Shown here piece by piece: positions 45,896-57,932 of a stretch of 64,000 nucleotides of DNA (its first letter is position 1; the number at the start of each line of letters is the position of its first letter). The stretch spans positions 7,626,001 to 7,690,000 of the forward strand of contig JAIOJX010000004.1 in the NCBI GenBank assembly GCA_022376925.1, in the 5' to 3' direction. Below the pieces are notes generated by a model. It was not told the DNA's origin. It worked only from the letters and a program-made list of their open reading frames with translations, and searched no databases. The DNA is from Tragulus kanchil. Lineage: Eukaryota; Chordata; Mammalia; Artiodactyla; Tragulidae. The position numbers and the translations under genes are program-made.

Positions 45896-46965
45896 TAAAA
45901 TTACACAGTACCACTCTAGCCTTTCCACTGGGTTCACAGTGAATCAGCTCAACATTCATTTCTAAGGAGAAGCTTTGTATGGCCACTTTAGCTGCCAGCA
46001 CCACCATCTCTGTACCTGAGTGATGAGCCCAGTGTGGCTCCCTCTATGAGATGGGCTCTCATGACACTGTAAACATTAGTCATTCACATGCTTGACACTC
46101 CTACTCAATTGTAGCCTCCTTGGGGATGGAAGGAAGTGTTCACTTGTAGCTTTATCATCAGTGTTTAGCAGGGTTCATGTTTCTCACATGCAGTCTGAAT
46201 GAATTACTCTTTCTGTATCTATGCCCTACAAAATCTTAGATTTCCATAGGAATTTCATCTTTCATTAAAATATCTAATAAAATATCTGAACAATGAAAAA
46301 ATTGATCAACCTGATAATGGTATAAAGTTGAGTTTAAACTGGGCTATTACTGAATTCAAGCTGAAACTAGAGCTTGAACTGAAGATACAGGCAAAGTTGG
46401 TGGGTGACAGTACCACCCACAGAATTGAGTAACTCAGGATACACCAAATTGGAAACCACCACGAGAAATGAGATAATACAATTAATTTCAAACTGTGGCT
46501 ATGACAACCAGACCTGAGACAAAAGAAACAACTCTCATAACTGCAGGCTTTTCATCGCTACAGGAAATCCTCTTGAATCCCAAAGATAAAAATGGTAGGA
46601 AATCTCTCAAATCAAGAAAATTATTTTTTCCCTACTTTAACCAACTTGCTGTACTTTTATCTTTTTCATATACTGCCTCACCTCATAATGAGTTCTAACC
46701 TCCTCCATGCTCCTGGTTTTAGAGATGCATAAATCCAGATGTAGACAGAAGTGGTGAGACCAAGTTGAAAAAGCCAATTAGCAGCTGAGCTGTGACAAGA
46801 ACTCACAGCTTGGGACTTCCTCATGTGATCCAAATGGGTTTACCTCTTCTTTCATAGAGCTTGTTGCTCAATCTCAGTATCCTGAGCCCCTGAGTCCACC
46901 TAGAATTTAATTCTGCAGACTCTAGCCCCTGGATAGCAGAGGTATGTAAAAGCCAGGAAAACTTT

Positions 46966-47489
46966 ATTGGAAACCAATCTCACAGGCAGAAATCAAAATG
47001 ACATCAGCTATAATAAATAACTGCAGTGTAGTCTTGAAGTAAAGGTTGGCTGTGTCTCGAGCGAGGTCAACTTGTGGCATCCACAGGAAATAAATATAAG
47101 GCAGCTAATCTTTTTGAAAGCAGGAGACTATAAAAACACAATTGCCAGAATGGGAGAAAATTGAAGCCGATTTCCATGGCAACAAAAAAGTTACGCAGAT
47201 GAAATAGGGGCATATAAAATCTATGTATGAAACATTAAAGGGAGAAAAATGGAAAGTAAACAACAGGGGATTGGCATTCATCAAAAATGTCTCCAGAGAG
47301 GCAACTACCATCAGTACTCTTTGAGTCTGGGAGTCAGGAGAGAAAACATTCTCACTGGAAATCCCAGGTCTGTCTCCAACAATCTAAAAATGCCCCAGTG
47401 GCTATGGTCCCCGTGTGCTACTGGGGGTGAGCTCTTCATTGACCATGGGAAGATTTCTTGCAGCAAACTTGGATAGACTCATTGACTCT
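46966..47489. other. Unique DNA with left copy of a diverged 88-bp repeat
   Basis: 47209-47296 is about 85 percent like 47952-48040. No gene seen. Confidence 0.45.
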
Positions 47490-47690
47490 CTACGAGCGGT
47501 CCCCAATCTTTTTGGCACCAGATACTCGTCTCCTGAAGGCCAATTTTTCCACAGTTTGGGGTTGGGGGAATGGTTTCAGAATGATTAAATGCACTTTATC
47601 TCTATTATTATTATGCCAGCTCCACCTCAGATCAACAGGCATTAGACCCCAGAGGCAGGATCATTGCATCTAGGTGAAAGACTTTGTGTG
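47490..47690. mobile_element. hAT-like non-autonomous DNA transposon fragment
   Basis: Starts 'gcggtccccaatctttttgg' and contains 'ccaatttttccacagtttgg' and 'caacaggcattagac', phrases of a common mammalian DNA element with CAG-GGTCCCCAA-type ends. I cannot name the subfamily. Confidence 0.45.
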
Positions 47691-48049
47691 AGGCTATCAG
47701 ACACCTTGATCATGTTAGGAACCTCCCACACTGTCCCTGTTCTCTCTTCCACTACCCTCACTTTAGTTTGGGTTCCCATGGGACCCAGCCAGTGGAGTCT
47801 TTCCCCAATGCAGGTATGTTTGCCATCCTGTTGAATCTATTTTTCTAAAACCAGTCGGAGTCTGGAATCACTGAAAGGGCTTTCTATGGATCTCGTCTGC
47901 CCAACTCCACAGCACAGCACATCAGCTCCTCATGTCTTAACAGCATGTTTTAAGGGCACATAAAAATATATGTATGACTGGCATTAAAGGGAAGAAAATG
48001 GAAAGTAAACAACATGGGACTGGCGTTCATCAAACAGTCTCATCTCATG
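47691..48049. other. Unique DNA with right copy of the diverged 88-bp repeat
   Basis: Nothing else recognised. Confidence 0.4.
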
Positions 48050-48460
48050 TCATGCACCCAGCATTCAGAACCTGCTCTTTGTCACCATCTCATCTTTCCT
48101 GGGACTCCCCTCTCTGCACATGCTGCTCTCCTTGTCTGCACTATCTGTCTCTCCATGGATCTCCATCCCTCTCTGGCCCAGCTTTCCCTAACTGGGAGCA
48201 GCAGGAACTCTTCCTGGAATCCTCCACTAACTGCTCTACCCCCCTCAATGGTCCAGATGTTTCTGATAAGATGCTCTCCTGGCACTCTCTGTAAAGGCTT
48301 GATTACAAATGCTTATTATATTATATTGCAATTGCTGGCTTGCTTGCCAGTCTCCCCTGCTATGTTGTGAGCTTGTTGTGATTTATCTGTCATCATAGCC
48401 CTAGTGTCTGGCAAACAATACCCATTCAATATACACTTATGGACTGAAATGATAAAGAGA
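48050..48460 (+). mobile_element. L2 LINE 3' region, degraded
   Basis: Order of phrases ('gatgctctcctggcactctc', 'ttgcaattgctggcttgctt', 'gccagtctcccctgctatgt', 'tagtgtctggcaaac') follows the L2 3' end. Overlapping 106- and 118-codon frames are not genes. Confidence 0.55.
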
Positions 48461-48869
48461 AATATCCCCCATGAGTGCTTGCCCAGGTTCCTGTTGCATG
48501 CCATCTCTAGCTTGAAGCTCATCTGCTCTAATAAAATCCCAACCCACTCTTAAATAGTTCAAACAGGAGAAGCTCTTCCTCATTTTTATTTTTCAGGTGT
48601 ACATATTTGCAACTTTTATGAATCATTCCTTTATGTTTTATTATTTAGAATTCCCCAAACCTCCAAGCAAGCTCCTGATGGCGTCTTCCTACACTCAATT
48701 GCTCATGGAAAAAAAAAAAAATCATAGATACATAGAATCCAGTACTCTGTGTGTCCTTTAGCTGTTTACCCACTACTTAGGGCTGCCCCTTTGAGTACTC
48801 TCAATCTTCAAGAAAAATGAGTAGAGGCAAAGAAAGGTAAAGACCAAGGGAAAATAACATCTACAACCA
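48461..48869. other. Unique DNA
   Basis: A short A-run near 48709. No gene seen. Confidence 0.4.
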
Positions 48870-49078
48870 CAAAGACTTACACTTCAATGTTCACAGCAAC
48901 TTATTTGTAACAGTTTAAAACTAGAAACAGGCCAAATACCCATAGCAAAAAGTGAATGAATAAACAAATTGTAGCATATTCATACCATGGAATATCACTG
49001 AGCAGTAAAAAAGGAAGAATCTAATATGTTCAATAAAGCAAATGACTCTGAATATAATGTTGTGTGAAAAAAATCAGG

Positions 49079-49117
<39 letters not shown>

Positions 49118-49395
49118 TATTCTATTTATGTGAGATTCTAGAAAGTACAAACTAATCTGGAGTGATAGAAGGCAGTTCATCAGTTGCCTGGGGTCAGGGA
49201 ATCATGAAAGAGTAGAGGGAGAGGTCACAAAAGACCAGGAGGAAACCTTGAGAAGGTGGATCAAGAAGTATTAATTATTAATTAAGTATTAATTATCTTG
49301 ATGTGATCAAGTGTGTACAGGTACATACATGCATCAAAACTGTACACTTTAAATATGTACAGCTTACTGTCTGTCAATTACATCTCAGTGAAGGA
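48870..49395 (+). mobile_element. Old L1 (L1M-type) 3' end with TA microsatellite
   Basis: 'aatgttcacagcaacttatt', 'taccatggaatatcactgag', 'cagttgcctggggtcaggga' and 'caaaactgtacactttaaat' are in the order of ancient L1M 3' ends. A TA run at 49079-49104 interrupts it. Much more diverged than the L1 copies at 10882 and 57933. Confidence 0.75.
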
Positions 49396-50154
49396 AGAAG
49401 GGAAGAAAACAAAGATGGAAATAAAGAATGGAGGAAGAGAGAAGGAAATTAGTTGAAATACCACAACTATGATATTTCATACAGTTAATATTCTGCCAGC
49501 AAAAATAGCAAAAAATAGCAAAAAAAGATTTACCCAAGGATACAAATCTCAATGTGAAGATTAAAAGGGGAATCCAGTAAGTTGTTTTCCTCTCTCTGAT
49601 CATACAAGAAGACATTGATACACCATAATCCAAGGCAGAAGTAGGAGGCAACAAATTACGATTCCCTCTCTACTCCCTGATTTTTGTGCTATGGCATTAC
49701 TCCATCCACAGACCTATGGGTCCCTATATCAGAATCAAGCCTGATCTTAACAGCTATTTGTAGAAGTTCTAAAACATAGGCCCAACATACTTAACAGTTG
49801 TCTCTTCTATCATCCTTCCTCTGCTATCTAATTAAAACTCTCTACATCATATCACATCAGCTCTTTTGTTTTCGTAGTAATCAAGCTCTCCTTTTCAGCC
49901 TCCATACAAGCAATTACATAGATTATCATCCAGTCTGAATACACAAACAGTTGGACAGTAAGGATCATTAAATGACTTAGAGTCCTACTCAACTCAGATT
50001 CCACCTTCTTCCAGACTGTGAGGTACCACTGCTTTGTCATCCCTTGTGCCCCTGGTGGGATGGATGTGAGAGATGGAGCCACAGCTGTCTTACCTCTGAG
50101 CTGTTCACATACATGTCTAGTTCCTGTTGTATTTGGACTTCTCTAGAGTAAAAA
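49396..50154. other. Unique DNA
   Basis: Purine-rich at the left. Minus frames 49385-49654 and 49852-50082 lack domains. Confidence 0.45.
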
Positions 50155-50360
50155 GGGCTTCCCTGGTGGCAAAGTGGTAAAGACTCCTCATGCAATGCAG
50201 GAAACCCAGGCTCGATCCCTTGGTCAAGAAGATCCTGGAAGGAGGGCATGACAACACTCTAGCATCCTTGCCTGTAAAATCCCATGGACAGAGCTTGGTG
50301 GGCTATAGTTCATAGGGTTGCAGAGTCAGACACTTCTGAAGTGACTGAGCACAGCACACA
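50155..50360 (+). mobile_element. Bov-tA SINE, sense
   Basis: 'gggcttccctggtggcaaag', 'gctcgatcccttggtcaaga', 'tcccatggacagagcttggt', 'gaagtgactgagcac'. Flanked by 'agagtaaaa' and 'acagtaaaa'. Confidence 0.9.
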
Positions 50361-51155
50361 GTAAAAGCATCCTTTCACTTCCTTATTGCTTACCCAGGCT
50401 AGCACATATTCTTCAGAGATGTTAACATTCTGAATACATTCTTGGAAAGTGAAAAGATCCTTTTACTCAGATAAAGAAGGCTATCTCTGCTTTGCTCTTG
50501 TTGAAATAGCCACTAGACCTTTATTCTTTATTAGAACAAAGACAGTCCATTCTGTTGACACTACATTCAAGGCTGAATACAATGCTCGAGGCTTAGAAGA
50601 TTGCCAAGTTTACAAGGCTCATAATATCCAGCATAGGACACAAAGTAGTGCCTGCCATCCTTCCTTTTCTCAGATATGTATTTAGTGAGGCTTGTGCTCA
50701 GAGGTGAGATAGTCATGAACAAGTAGGGCGTGGTCCCTTCTTTCAAGGAATTTTAGGTTGAAAAGAAAGACAGAAATGCAAAATGTCACAGTTATACAAC
50801 AATATTGTGGCTGTGTCTTGAGAATGGCATAGCCCAGATAGGGGTATGAGTACAGATGATAGGAAATATTTTTCATAAATAAGGATGAAGAACAGTAGCA
50901 AAAAGTCGTAAGGATTAATGGGGTAGTATTACAAGTAAAGGTATTCTAACTTTTTAAATAATATCGTCTTTATGTTAGTTCACAATTTAGGATTTTCCTC
51001 AAAATCTAGATTCTGTGGAAAATTTTAAGCAACTTGCTAACTTTAAGCCTATAGTTAGTATTGACGATATATCTGATACTTTCTTAACATTCTCTTAGGG
51101 AACCTGTAACATAACCCTCCCTATAACCCTCTTCCCATTCCTAAGGTGAATAAGA
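50361..51155. other. Unique/old repeat-like DNA
   Basis: 50690-50870 vaguely resembles an ancient interspersed repeat. No gene seen. Confidence 0.4.
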
Positions 51156-51208
51156 TCTGAGCTGTTCACAAAATGTTCCTGTTGTATTTGGACTTCTCTA
51201 GAGTAAAA

Positions 51209-51414
51209 GGGCTTCCCTGGTGGCAAAGTGGTAAAGACTCCTCATGCAATGCAGGAAACCCAGGCTCGATCCCTTGGTCAAGAAGATCCTGGAAGGAGGG
51301 CATGACAACACTCTAGCATCCTTGCCTGTAAAATCCCATGGACAGAGCTTGGTGGGCTATAGTTCATAGGGTTGCAGAGTCAGACACTTCTGAAGTGACT
51401 GAGCACAGCACACA
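51209..51414 (+). mobile_element. Bov-tA SINE, sense, duplicate
   Basis: Copy of 50155-50360 in duplication 18. Confidence 0.9.
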
Positions 51415-52237
51415 GTAAAAGCATCCTTTCACTTCCTTATTGCTTACCCAGGCTAGCACATATTCTTCAGAGATGTTAACATTCTGAATACATTCTTGGA
51501 AAGTGAAAAGATCCTTTTACTCAGATAAAGAAGGCTATCTCTGCTTTGCTCTTGTTGAAATAGCCACTAGACCTTTATTCTTTATTAGAACAAAGACAGT
51601 CCATTCTGTTGACACTACATTCAAGGCTGAATACAATGCTCGAGGCTTAGAAGATTGCCAAGTTTACAAGGCTCATAATATCCAGCATAGGACACAAAGT
51701 AGTGCCTGCCATCCTTCCTTTTCTCAGATATGTATTTAGTGAGGCTTGTGCTCAGAGGTGAGATAGTCATGAACAAGTAGGGCGTGGTCCCTTCTTTCAA
51801 GGAATTTTAGGTTGAAAAGAAAGACAGAAATGCAAAATGTCACAGTTATACAACAATATTGTGGCTGTGTCTTGAGAATGGCATAGCCCAGATAGGGGTA
51901 TGAGTACAGATGATAGGAAATATTTTTCATAAATAAGGATGAAGAACAGTAGCAAAAAGTCGTAAGGATTAATGGGGTAGTATTACAAGTAAAGGTATTC
52001 TAACTTTTTAAATAATATCGTCTTTATGTTAGTTCACAATTTAGGATTTTCCTCAAAATCTAGATTCTGTGGAAAATTTTAAGCAACTTGCTAACTTTAA
52101 GCCTATAGTTAGTATTGACGATATATCTGATACTTTCTTAACATTCTCTTAGGGAACCTGTAACATAACCCTCCCTATAACCCTCTTCCCATTCCTAAGG
52201 TGAATAAGATCTGATCTTCTTGTGTACAGGAGAAATT
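51415..52237. other. Unique DNA, second copy
   Basis: Repeats 50361-51155. Its last about 230 bp occur a third time at 53088-53316. Confidence 0.4.
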
Positions 52238-52442
52238 GTTGTTTAATTGCTAAGTCTTGTCAAATTCTTTGAAACCCCATGGACTGCAGACTTCCAGGTT
52301 CCTCTGTCCATGGAATTCTCCAGGCAAGAAAACTAGAGTGGGTTGTCATGTCCTCCTCCAGGGGATCTTCATGACCCAGGGATCAAACACAGGTCTCCCG
52401 CATTGCAGGTGGATTCTTTACCACTTAGCCACAAGGGAAGCC
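52238..52442 (-). mobile_element. Bov-tA SINE, antisense
   Basis: 'gttgtttaattgctaagtct', 'tctccaggcaagaaaactag', 'cattgcaggtggattcttta' in order. Confidence 0.9.
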
Positions 52443-52589
52443 TCATAGAAGAAATACAACAGGACTCTTTTTTACCCTAGGTGGACTGTGTATATATAGA
52501 CATGTTGCAATTCTTAGATTTAGAAGTTAATTTCTTTGATTTTGAAGCTGGTGAAATATTAAAGTAAAAAGCACAATAGTAACTAGTGG

Positions 52590-52715
52590 CATTATAATAA
52601 CAATTAACCAGTCTTCTAGTATGTGAGATCCAGGGTGCAAGTGTCTCCCATGTATTACCTCATCAAGCCTTCAGAACAATCTAGTGAAGAAAGTACAATT
52701 GTCATTTCATTGTAA
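52590..52715 (-). mobile_element. MIR-like SINE, antisense
   Basis: 'ccatgtattacctcatcaag' and 'agaacaatctagtgaagaaa' match reverse MIR text. Repeated at 53692-53817. Confidence 0.55.
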
Positions 52716-53339
52716 ATATTAGTTAATTGCTACTTAGATGTAACTCACCAAAAATACAAGGCAACTAAACTCTGGAACCAAAATTTAAAGCTCACTTGGT
52801 TTGCACTGTTTTTCCTGCTGCAGTAAACATTTAGTGGCATAAAACAAAAGCTATTATCTCACAGTTTTAGAGGTCAGAGCTTTAAAATGTATCTTCAAGG
52901 TTAAACTCAAGGTGATGGAAGTGTTGCAATCCCTCTGTTTCTTCTGTAGACTTGAGAGAAGAAATCTCCTCCTGCTTTTTCCACCTTCCAGAGGTAGCCT
53001 TATTCCTTGGATCATAGGTCCCACCCATGAACTGTATCACTCCAACTTGTAGTTTATTTATGACATTCTTCTCTGAGAGAAGATAATCAAGTAAAGGTAT
53101 TCTAACTTTTTAAATAATATCGTCTTTATGTTAGTTCACAATTTAGGATTTTCCTCAAAATCTAGATTCTGTGGAAAATTTTAAGCAACTTGCTAACTTT
53201 AAGCCTATAGTTAGTATTGACGATATATCTGATACTTTCTTAACATTCTCTTAGGGAACCTGTAACATAACCCTCCCTATAACCCTCTTCCCATTCCTAA
53301 GGTGAATAAGATCTGATCTTCTTGTGTACAGGAGAAATT
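52716..53339. other. Unique DNA across the duplication 19 joint
   Basis: No feature recognised. Confidence 0.4.
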
Positions 53340-53544
53340 GTTGTTTAATTGCTAAGTCTTGTCAAATTCTTTGAAACCCCATGGACTGCAGACTTCCAGG
53401 TTCCTCTGTCCATGGAATTCTCCAGGCAAGAAAACTAGAGTGGGTTGTCATGTCCTCCTCCAGGGGATCTTCATGACCCAGGGATCAAACACAGGTCTCC
53501 CGCATTGCAGGTGGATTCTTTACCACTTAGCCACAAGGGAAGCC
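53340..53544 (-). mobile_element. Bov-tA SINE, antisense, duplicate
   Basis: Copy of 52238-52442 in duplication 19. Confidence 0.9.
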
Positions 53545-53817
53545 TCATAGAAGAAATACAACAGGACTCTTTTTTACCCTAGGTGGACTGTGTATATATA
53601 GACATGTTGCAATTCTTAGATTTAGAAGTTAATTTCTTTGATTTTGAAGCTGGTGAAATATTAAAGTAAAAAGCACAATAGTAACTAGTGGCATTATAAT
53701 AACAATTAACCAGTCTTCTAGTATGTGAGATCCAGGGTGCAAGTGTCTCCCATGTATTACCTCATCAAGCCTTCAGAACAATCTAGTGAAGAAAGTACAA
53801 TTGTCATTTCATTGTAA

Positions 53818-55409
53818 ATATTAGTTAATTGCTACTTAGATGTAACTCACCAAAAATACAAGGCAACTAAACTCTGGAACCAAAATTTAAAGCTCACTTG
53901 GTTTGCACTGTTTTTTTCCTGCTGCAGTAAACATTTAGTGGCATAAAACAAAAGCTATTATCTCACAGTTTTAGAGGTCAGAGCTTTAAAATGTATCTTC
54001 AAGGTTAAACTCAAGGTGATGGAAGTGTTGCAATCCCTCTGTTTCTTCTGTAGACTTGAGAGAAGAAATCTCCTCCTGCTTTTTCCACCTTCCAGAGGTA
54101 GCCTTATTCCTTGGATCATAGGTCCCACCCATGAACTGTATCACTCCAACTTGTAGTTTATTTATGACATTCTTCTCTGACTCTCCTGTCTCCTTTCACT
54201 TACATGGTTTTAATAGATAATCCAAGACAATTTCCCCATTTAAAGATCCTTAACTTAAGCACAGCATCAAAAGCTGTCTGTCATGGGAGGTAATGAAGTC
54301 ATATGCTCCAAGGATTAAAATGTGGACATTGGCAGGGGTGGGGGGTGGGGGGTATTACTCTGCCTACTACACTCTTTTTCCATTGTGCTATGGGGTATGA
54401 TTGGGGCTAGTGCCAAAGTGATACAGTTCTAATAAATGATGCCCATGGAAAATTGTAACTTAATTCATTCTTAGTGCTAAAATCATCTTTTTCTTAATGG
54501 CTTCTGGATCTCTGGGAGACAATAATTCAGGTATTCAAACCCAGAAGAGATGCTACTGACTCTTACAACACCTCTTCCCTTTGTGACAGTCATTTTCACC
54601 TCCAGATTGGGTGCTACCTCATTGGGCATTTTTGTGTTCTCCTCCAGCTTAGCCCCACTTACTCCCATCACCACGGCAACCCATACCTCCTGATGAATGG
54701 ATGAACAGCAGAGCTAGCATCAGAAATCCTAAGCAAATCAAGTCTCCAAATGCTCCCAGTCTGAGACATTTTCCTTATCTTTTGAATGTTGCTGGAATTC
54801 CTAGGATGGTACATGTCAGGTCAACTAGTTCCAAAGAAATCAGTCCCATTCAGATAAAATGATAAAATATTAACAGAAGGCACACTATGTTAAGTGTCAG
54901 TGACCCACATTCCATTTTCAGAATAAAATACTGGCACTCTGCTTCATTAGCTGGAAAAGTCACATGGCTTTGCGGGCTGCTTTGGCCTCAACATCCTCAG
55001 ATGTGAAAAGAGGTGAGTAACCTTTTCCTTTCCTCCCTCCCTCCCTCCCAGGACTGGTGAAAAGACCAGATGAGATCATCAACACAAAAGTGCTTTGCAA
55101 GTTGTAAAATTCAGAGCTAGATGAGCAATCAGTGTAATTATTATTGGTGAGGGCTCTACAAGGTACTGTGGGAAGGATAAAAATACAGAAGGCATAACTT
55201 AAGCTTCTAAAGGAGTCTACAGTTTGACCATGGGCACAGATTAGCTTGTTCATGTAACTCCCTTCTGATAACAAATTAGTTTCAACCCCACATAAAAGCA
55301 GCCTTATCATGGGATACTGCTAATCCACATGAGGACTGGGGGTGTTGTGTAACTTTGGAAACATTTTAGTCATGGATACTTGACTATACTTTTAAATCTC
55401 TTAGTTTAA
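53818..55409. other. Unique DNA, no gene seen
   Basis: Contains a G-rich tract at 54333-54352 and a CCCT/CCTC simple repeat near 55031-55049. Minus frames 54483-54674 (63 codons) and 54960-55310 (116 codons) have no family signature. Confidence 0.45.
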
Positions 55410-55520
55410 CTCCAATAACAATAATAGTTAAGATTTACTGAAAAACTGGTAGCGCTAAGTATTTCTCCACTCATAATATTTCTTATGATAGGAGCTCAAA
55501 TAGTATAATCCATAGTCACT
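55410..55520 (-). mobile_element. MIR-like fragment, antisense
   Basis: 'acaataatagttaagattta' and 'ccactcataatatttcttat' resemble reversed MIR text. Confidence 0.4.
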
Positions 55521-55954
55521 CCACTCTTTCATTCACTTTGTCTCTGGTATAATGGAGAGGTTTTTCTGATTGACACATTTGTATAGAGGAACTAAGGACA
55601 TTCGATCAGTCCTTTCTTTGCCTTCTTGGAGAACACAGTTCCACCTCTGCTCATCCTTGTCATCTGCACTATGAGGCTCTTTTATGAAGGGGATCTATCT
55701 TGAATAAGTACTACCATGACTGGGGACTAATTTTGAGCTTGCTTATTAGTAAACCACTTTGGCAATGAGACTTAAAGCCATATTCTCCAACCTGCCCTAT
55801 ATCAGCACATAAAGTGATGTTTTGGTCTCTAGTTTTTCTTTCATTTTTGATCTGTTCAAAGTTTTACAGGAAGGTTATCCCAGGATCTCCATGACTAGTG
55901 TGTCTCGGTAACCATGATGAATGTTTTTCATGCCATATTTCAAGTAATTGAGAT
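55521..55954. other. Unique DNA
   Basis: Nothing recognised. Confidence 0.4.
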
Positions 55955-56300
55955 AAAACCATGTGTTTGAAGAAGCTGTATTACTTACCTGTGGTTGCTC
56001 AGCTAGTAAGTAGTGAAAGTGAGTGTTAGTCGCTCAGTCGTGTCTAACCCTTTGCACACCCAAGGACTGTGACCTGACAAGCTCCTCCGTCTATGGGATT
56101 CTCCAGGCAAGAATACTGGAGTGGGTTGCCATTTCCTTCTCCAGTTGATCTTCCTAATCCAGGGATTGAACCCAGATCTCCTGCAATGAAGGTAGGTTTA
56201 CAGTCTGAACCACCAGGGAGAGCTCTCCCAGCTGTGCTAGTAAGTGGATTGGGAGGCAAATCCAGTTCCTTTCAAGTCTGAAACCTGCACACTTGGCTAG
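55955..56300 (-). mobile_element. MIR, antisense, split by a Bov-tA
   Basis: Left part 'ctgtggttgctcagctagta' and right part 'gctagtaagtggattgggag' join into normal antisense MIR text once the SINE is removed. Confidence 0.65.
56015..56220 (-). mobile_element. Bov-tA SINE, antisense, inserted in MIR
   Basis: 'gtgttagtcgctcagtcgtg', 'ggcaagaatactggagtggg', 'ctgaaccaccaggga'. gctagtaagt at 56002-56011 and 56235-56244 is its target-site duplication. Confidence 0.92.
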
Positions 56301-57559
56301 CTGTACATAGGCCAGTCATGGAAGGAATTCATTTCTACCAGATATATTAACTTGGATCCCACAGCAATGGCCCACATTTAGGAAATCTCTCTTCTTTCTT
56401 CCCCTTACAGACTGTTTGATCCTTGGATTTTGCTTTCCTTATGTGTAAGATTGAAAAAAATAGTAATACTGGGACTACCTCGTGCACCTGAATGTTTTAA
56501 GGAGCACATAAGAGAATGGATGGATGGGTCCTTGGAAAAGCTGATGGTGTGACACCAACCAAGGTGGTCAGGGTTTTCATAATCACTTCTTTAAGATTTT
56601 GTGGTAAGATTATCTCTTGGCAAGGAACTGAATATTGAAATTGTCGTATGGTTCAGTATCAATTCCCAGTCAGAGTCTTGGTCCAATACCCTCGCCTTCT
56701 TGCACTGACTTCCTCAAGGCCAAGGCTTCCTCAGCAAAATTCTACCCTGTGATCAGAGGACTCCCAATTCAGATGCATGGCTCAAACACAGGCCCCAAGT
56801 CTGAGCTTAGTAACTGACCACCCTGCAACCTCAGTTCAGATTCAGAAATTTGTCTTCTGTGTGAACTACAGATTTCTCCATTAACAAAGGAACTTCTGAG
56901 GAATGCCGAAAAGAACTTTTATGTAACAGGGACAGCGTTTTAAAAGTCTCTATGTGTTCTTTTTATAAAGATTCATAAAGCTACAATCCAAATCTCAATC
57001 ATAATAATGAAGCCTGAAATTAGGTCCTGACATTGCAGATGGGATATATGTCATGCTTGAAGCTTCTATAAGTCACCGGGGAACTGAAAACTCAATTAAT
57101 TAGGGAGCAATAATACCCCACAAAAAACTTGATATTAAAGTTAAATAGGCTGTCAACTTATTTAATTTTATCATCTTTGCTTGAAAAACCAAGTGGAAAA
57201 ACTACACCCTTGATGAAGACAAATTAGTACTTAAACACAGTAAAATGACTCATGGTCCATTTTGAATAAGACTCCAATTGGTCTTTGATTTGAACAAGAA
57301 ATAATTTATCAGAAAACCTATAGCCAACATAATTGGTTTTACACCTTTTAAAGACTCAGCTATCAGCTCAAGGTAAACTGATTAACTGCCATTTGCTATT
57401 ACCTTACAAATCCCATGAAATTATCAATTGGGCACTCTATCCAGCTAAACCTTGATCATCAGGTCAACCAAGTATCAGCTGTGTAGCAACAGAATTTGTC
57501 ACTGCTTCAAGTGTGACAAATTTCGGGGGCAGGATAGGTGCTTTCTTGAGTCAAGCAGG
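56301..57559. other. Unique DNA
   Basis: No gene; a 60-codon frame at 56635-56817 has no domain. Not stuttered. Confidence 0.45.
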
Positions 57560-57801
57560 TGTGTGCGTTAAGCTGCTTCAGTCATGCCTGACTCTTTGCA
57601 ACTCTATGGGCTTTAGCCCACTCCCATGGACTACAGCCCGCCAAGTTCCTCTGTCCAAGGGATTCTCCAGGTAAGAATACTGGAGTGGGTTACCATGCCC
57701 TCTTCCAGAGGATCTTTCTGACCCAGGAATCAAACCCGCATCACTTTAAGTCTCCTGCATTGGCAGCCAGGTTCTTTAACATGAGCATCACCTGGGAAGC
57801 C
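57560..57801 (-). mobile_element. Bov-A/Bov-tA SINE, antisense
   Basis: 'gtgtgcgttaagctgcttca', 'taagaatactggagtgggtt', 'cattggcagccaggttcttt'. A partial internal re-use of 'tgga/ggct..agccc' text near 57608-57640 lengthens it. Flanks 'cttgagtcaagca' and 'tttgagtagagca' are a plausible target-site duplication. Confidence 0.88.
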
Positions 57802-57932
57802 TTTGAGTAGAGCATACTTCCTCACATCTATGACTGTGGGCTTGCATATGTGACAATGTGCCTGACTCATGGCAAGTCTCCATGTACCAGTTACTGGTAC
57901 AGGCTTCTCATATGAGTCAGAATGACCATCAT

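Larger units (their letters stand above)
44836..46965 (+). repeat. Tandem near-identical duplication 17 (about 1.06 kb x2)
   Basis: Copy 1 is 44836-45895 and copy 2 is 45906-46965, constant shift 1070, no internal difference noticed. Filler at 45896-45905 (taaaattaca). The first about 133 bp also occur at 43709-43841, so they are present three times. Confidence 0.95.
50095..52214 (+). repeat. Tandem near-identical duplication 18 (about 1.06 kb x2)
   Basis: Copy 1 is 50095-51160 and copy 2 is 51156-52214, sharing tctga at the joint. Shift is 1061 at the very start, then 1055 and 1054. The first about 25 bases of copy 2 are a shortened form of copy 1 ('cacaaaatgttcc' for 'cacatacatgtctagttcc'). 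Confidence 0.95.
51986..54180 (+). repeat. Tandem near-identical duplication 19 (about 1.09 kb x2)
   Basis: Copy 1 is 51986-53076 and copy 2 is 53088-54180. Shift is 1102, then 1104 where a T-run is two bases longer (about 52808 versus 53911). Filler at 53077-53087 (gagaagataat). The left edge lies inside copy 2 of duplication 18. Confidence 0.95.

Noticed and set aside
48014..48370. 118-codon frame possibly a small gene
   Set aside because: It lies in degraded L2 sequence, overlaps another frame, and has no domain or splice context I can support.
54331..54353. G-rich tract as a regulatory element
   Set aside because: Isolated, with no promoter or gene nearby; only a possible structural feature.
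54960..55310. 116-codon minus-strand frame
   Set aside because: No family signature; composition and context look like ordinary non-coding DNA.
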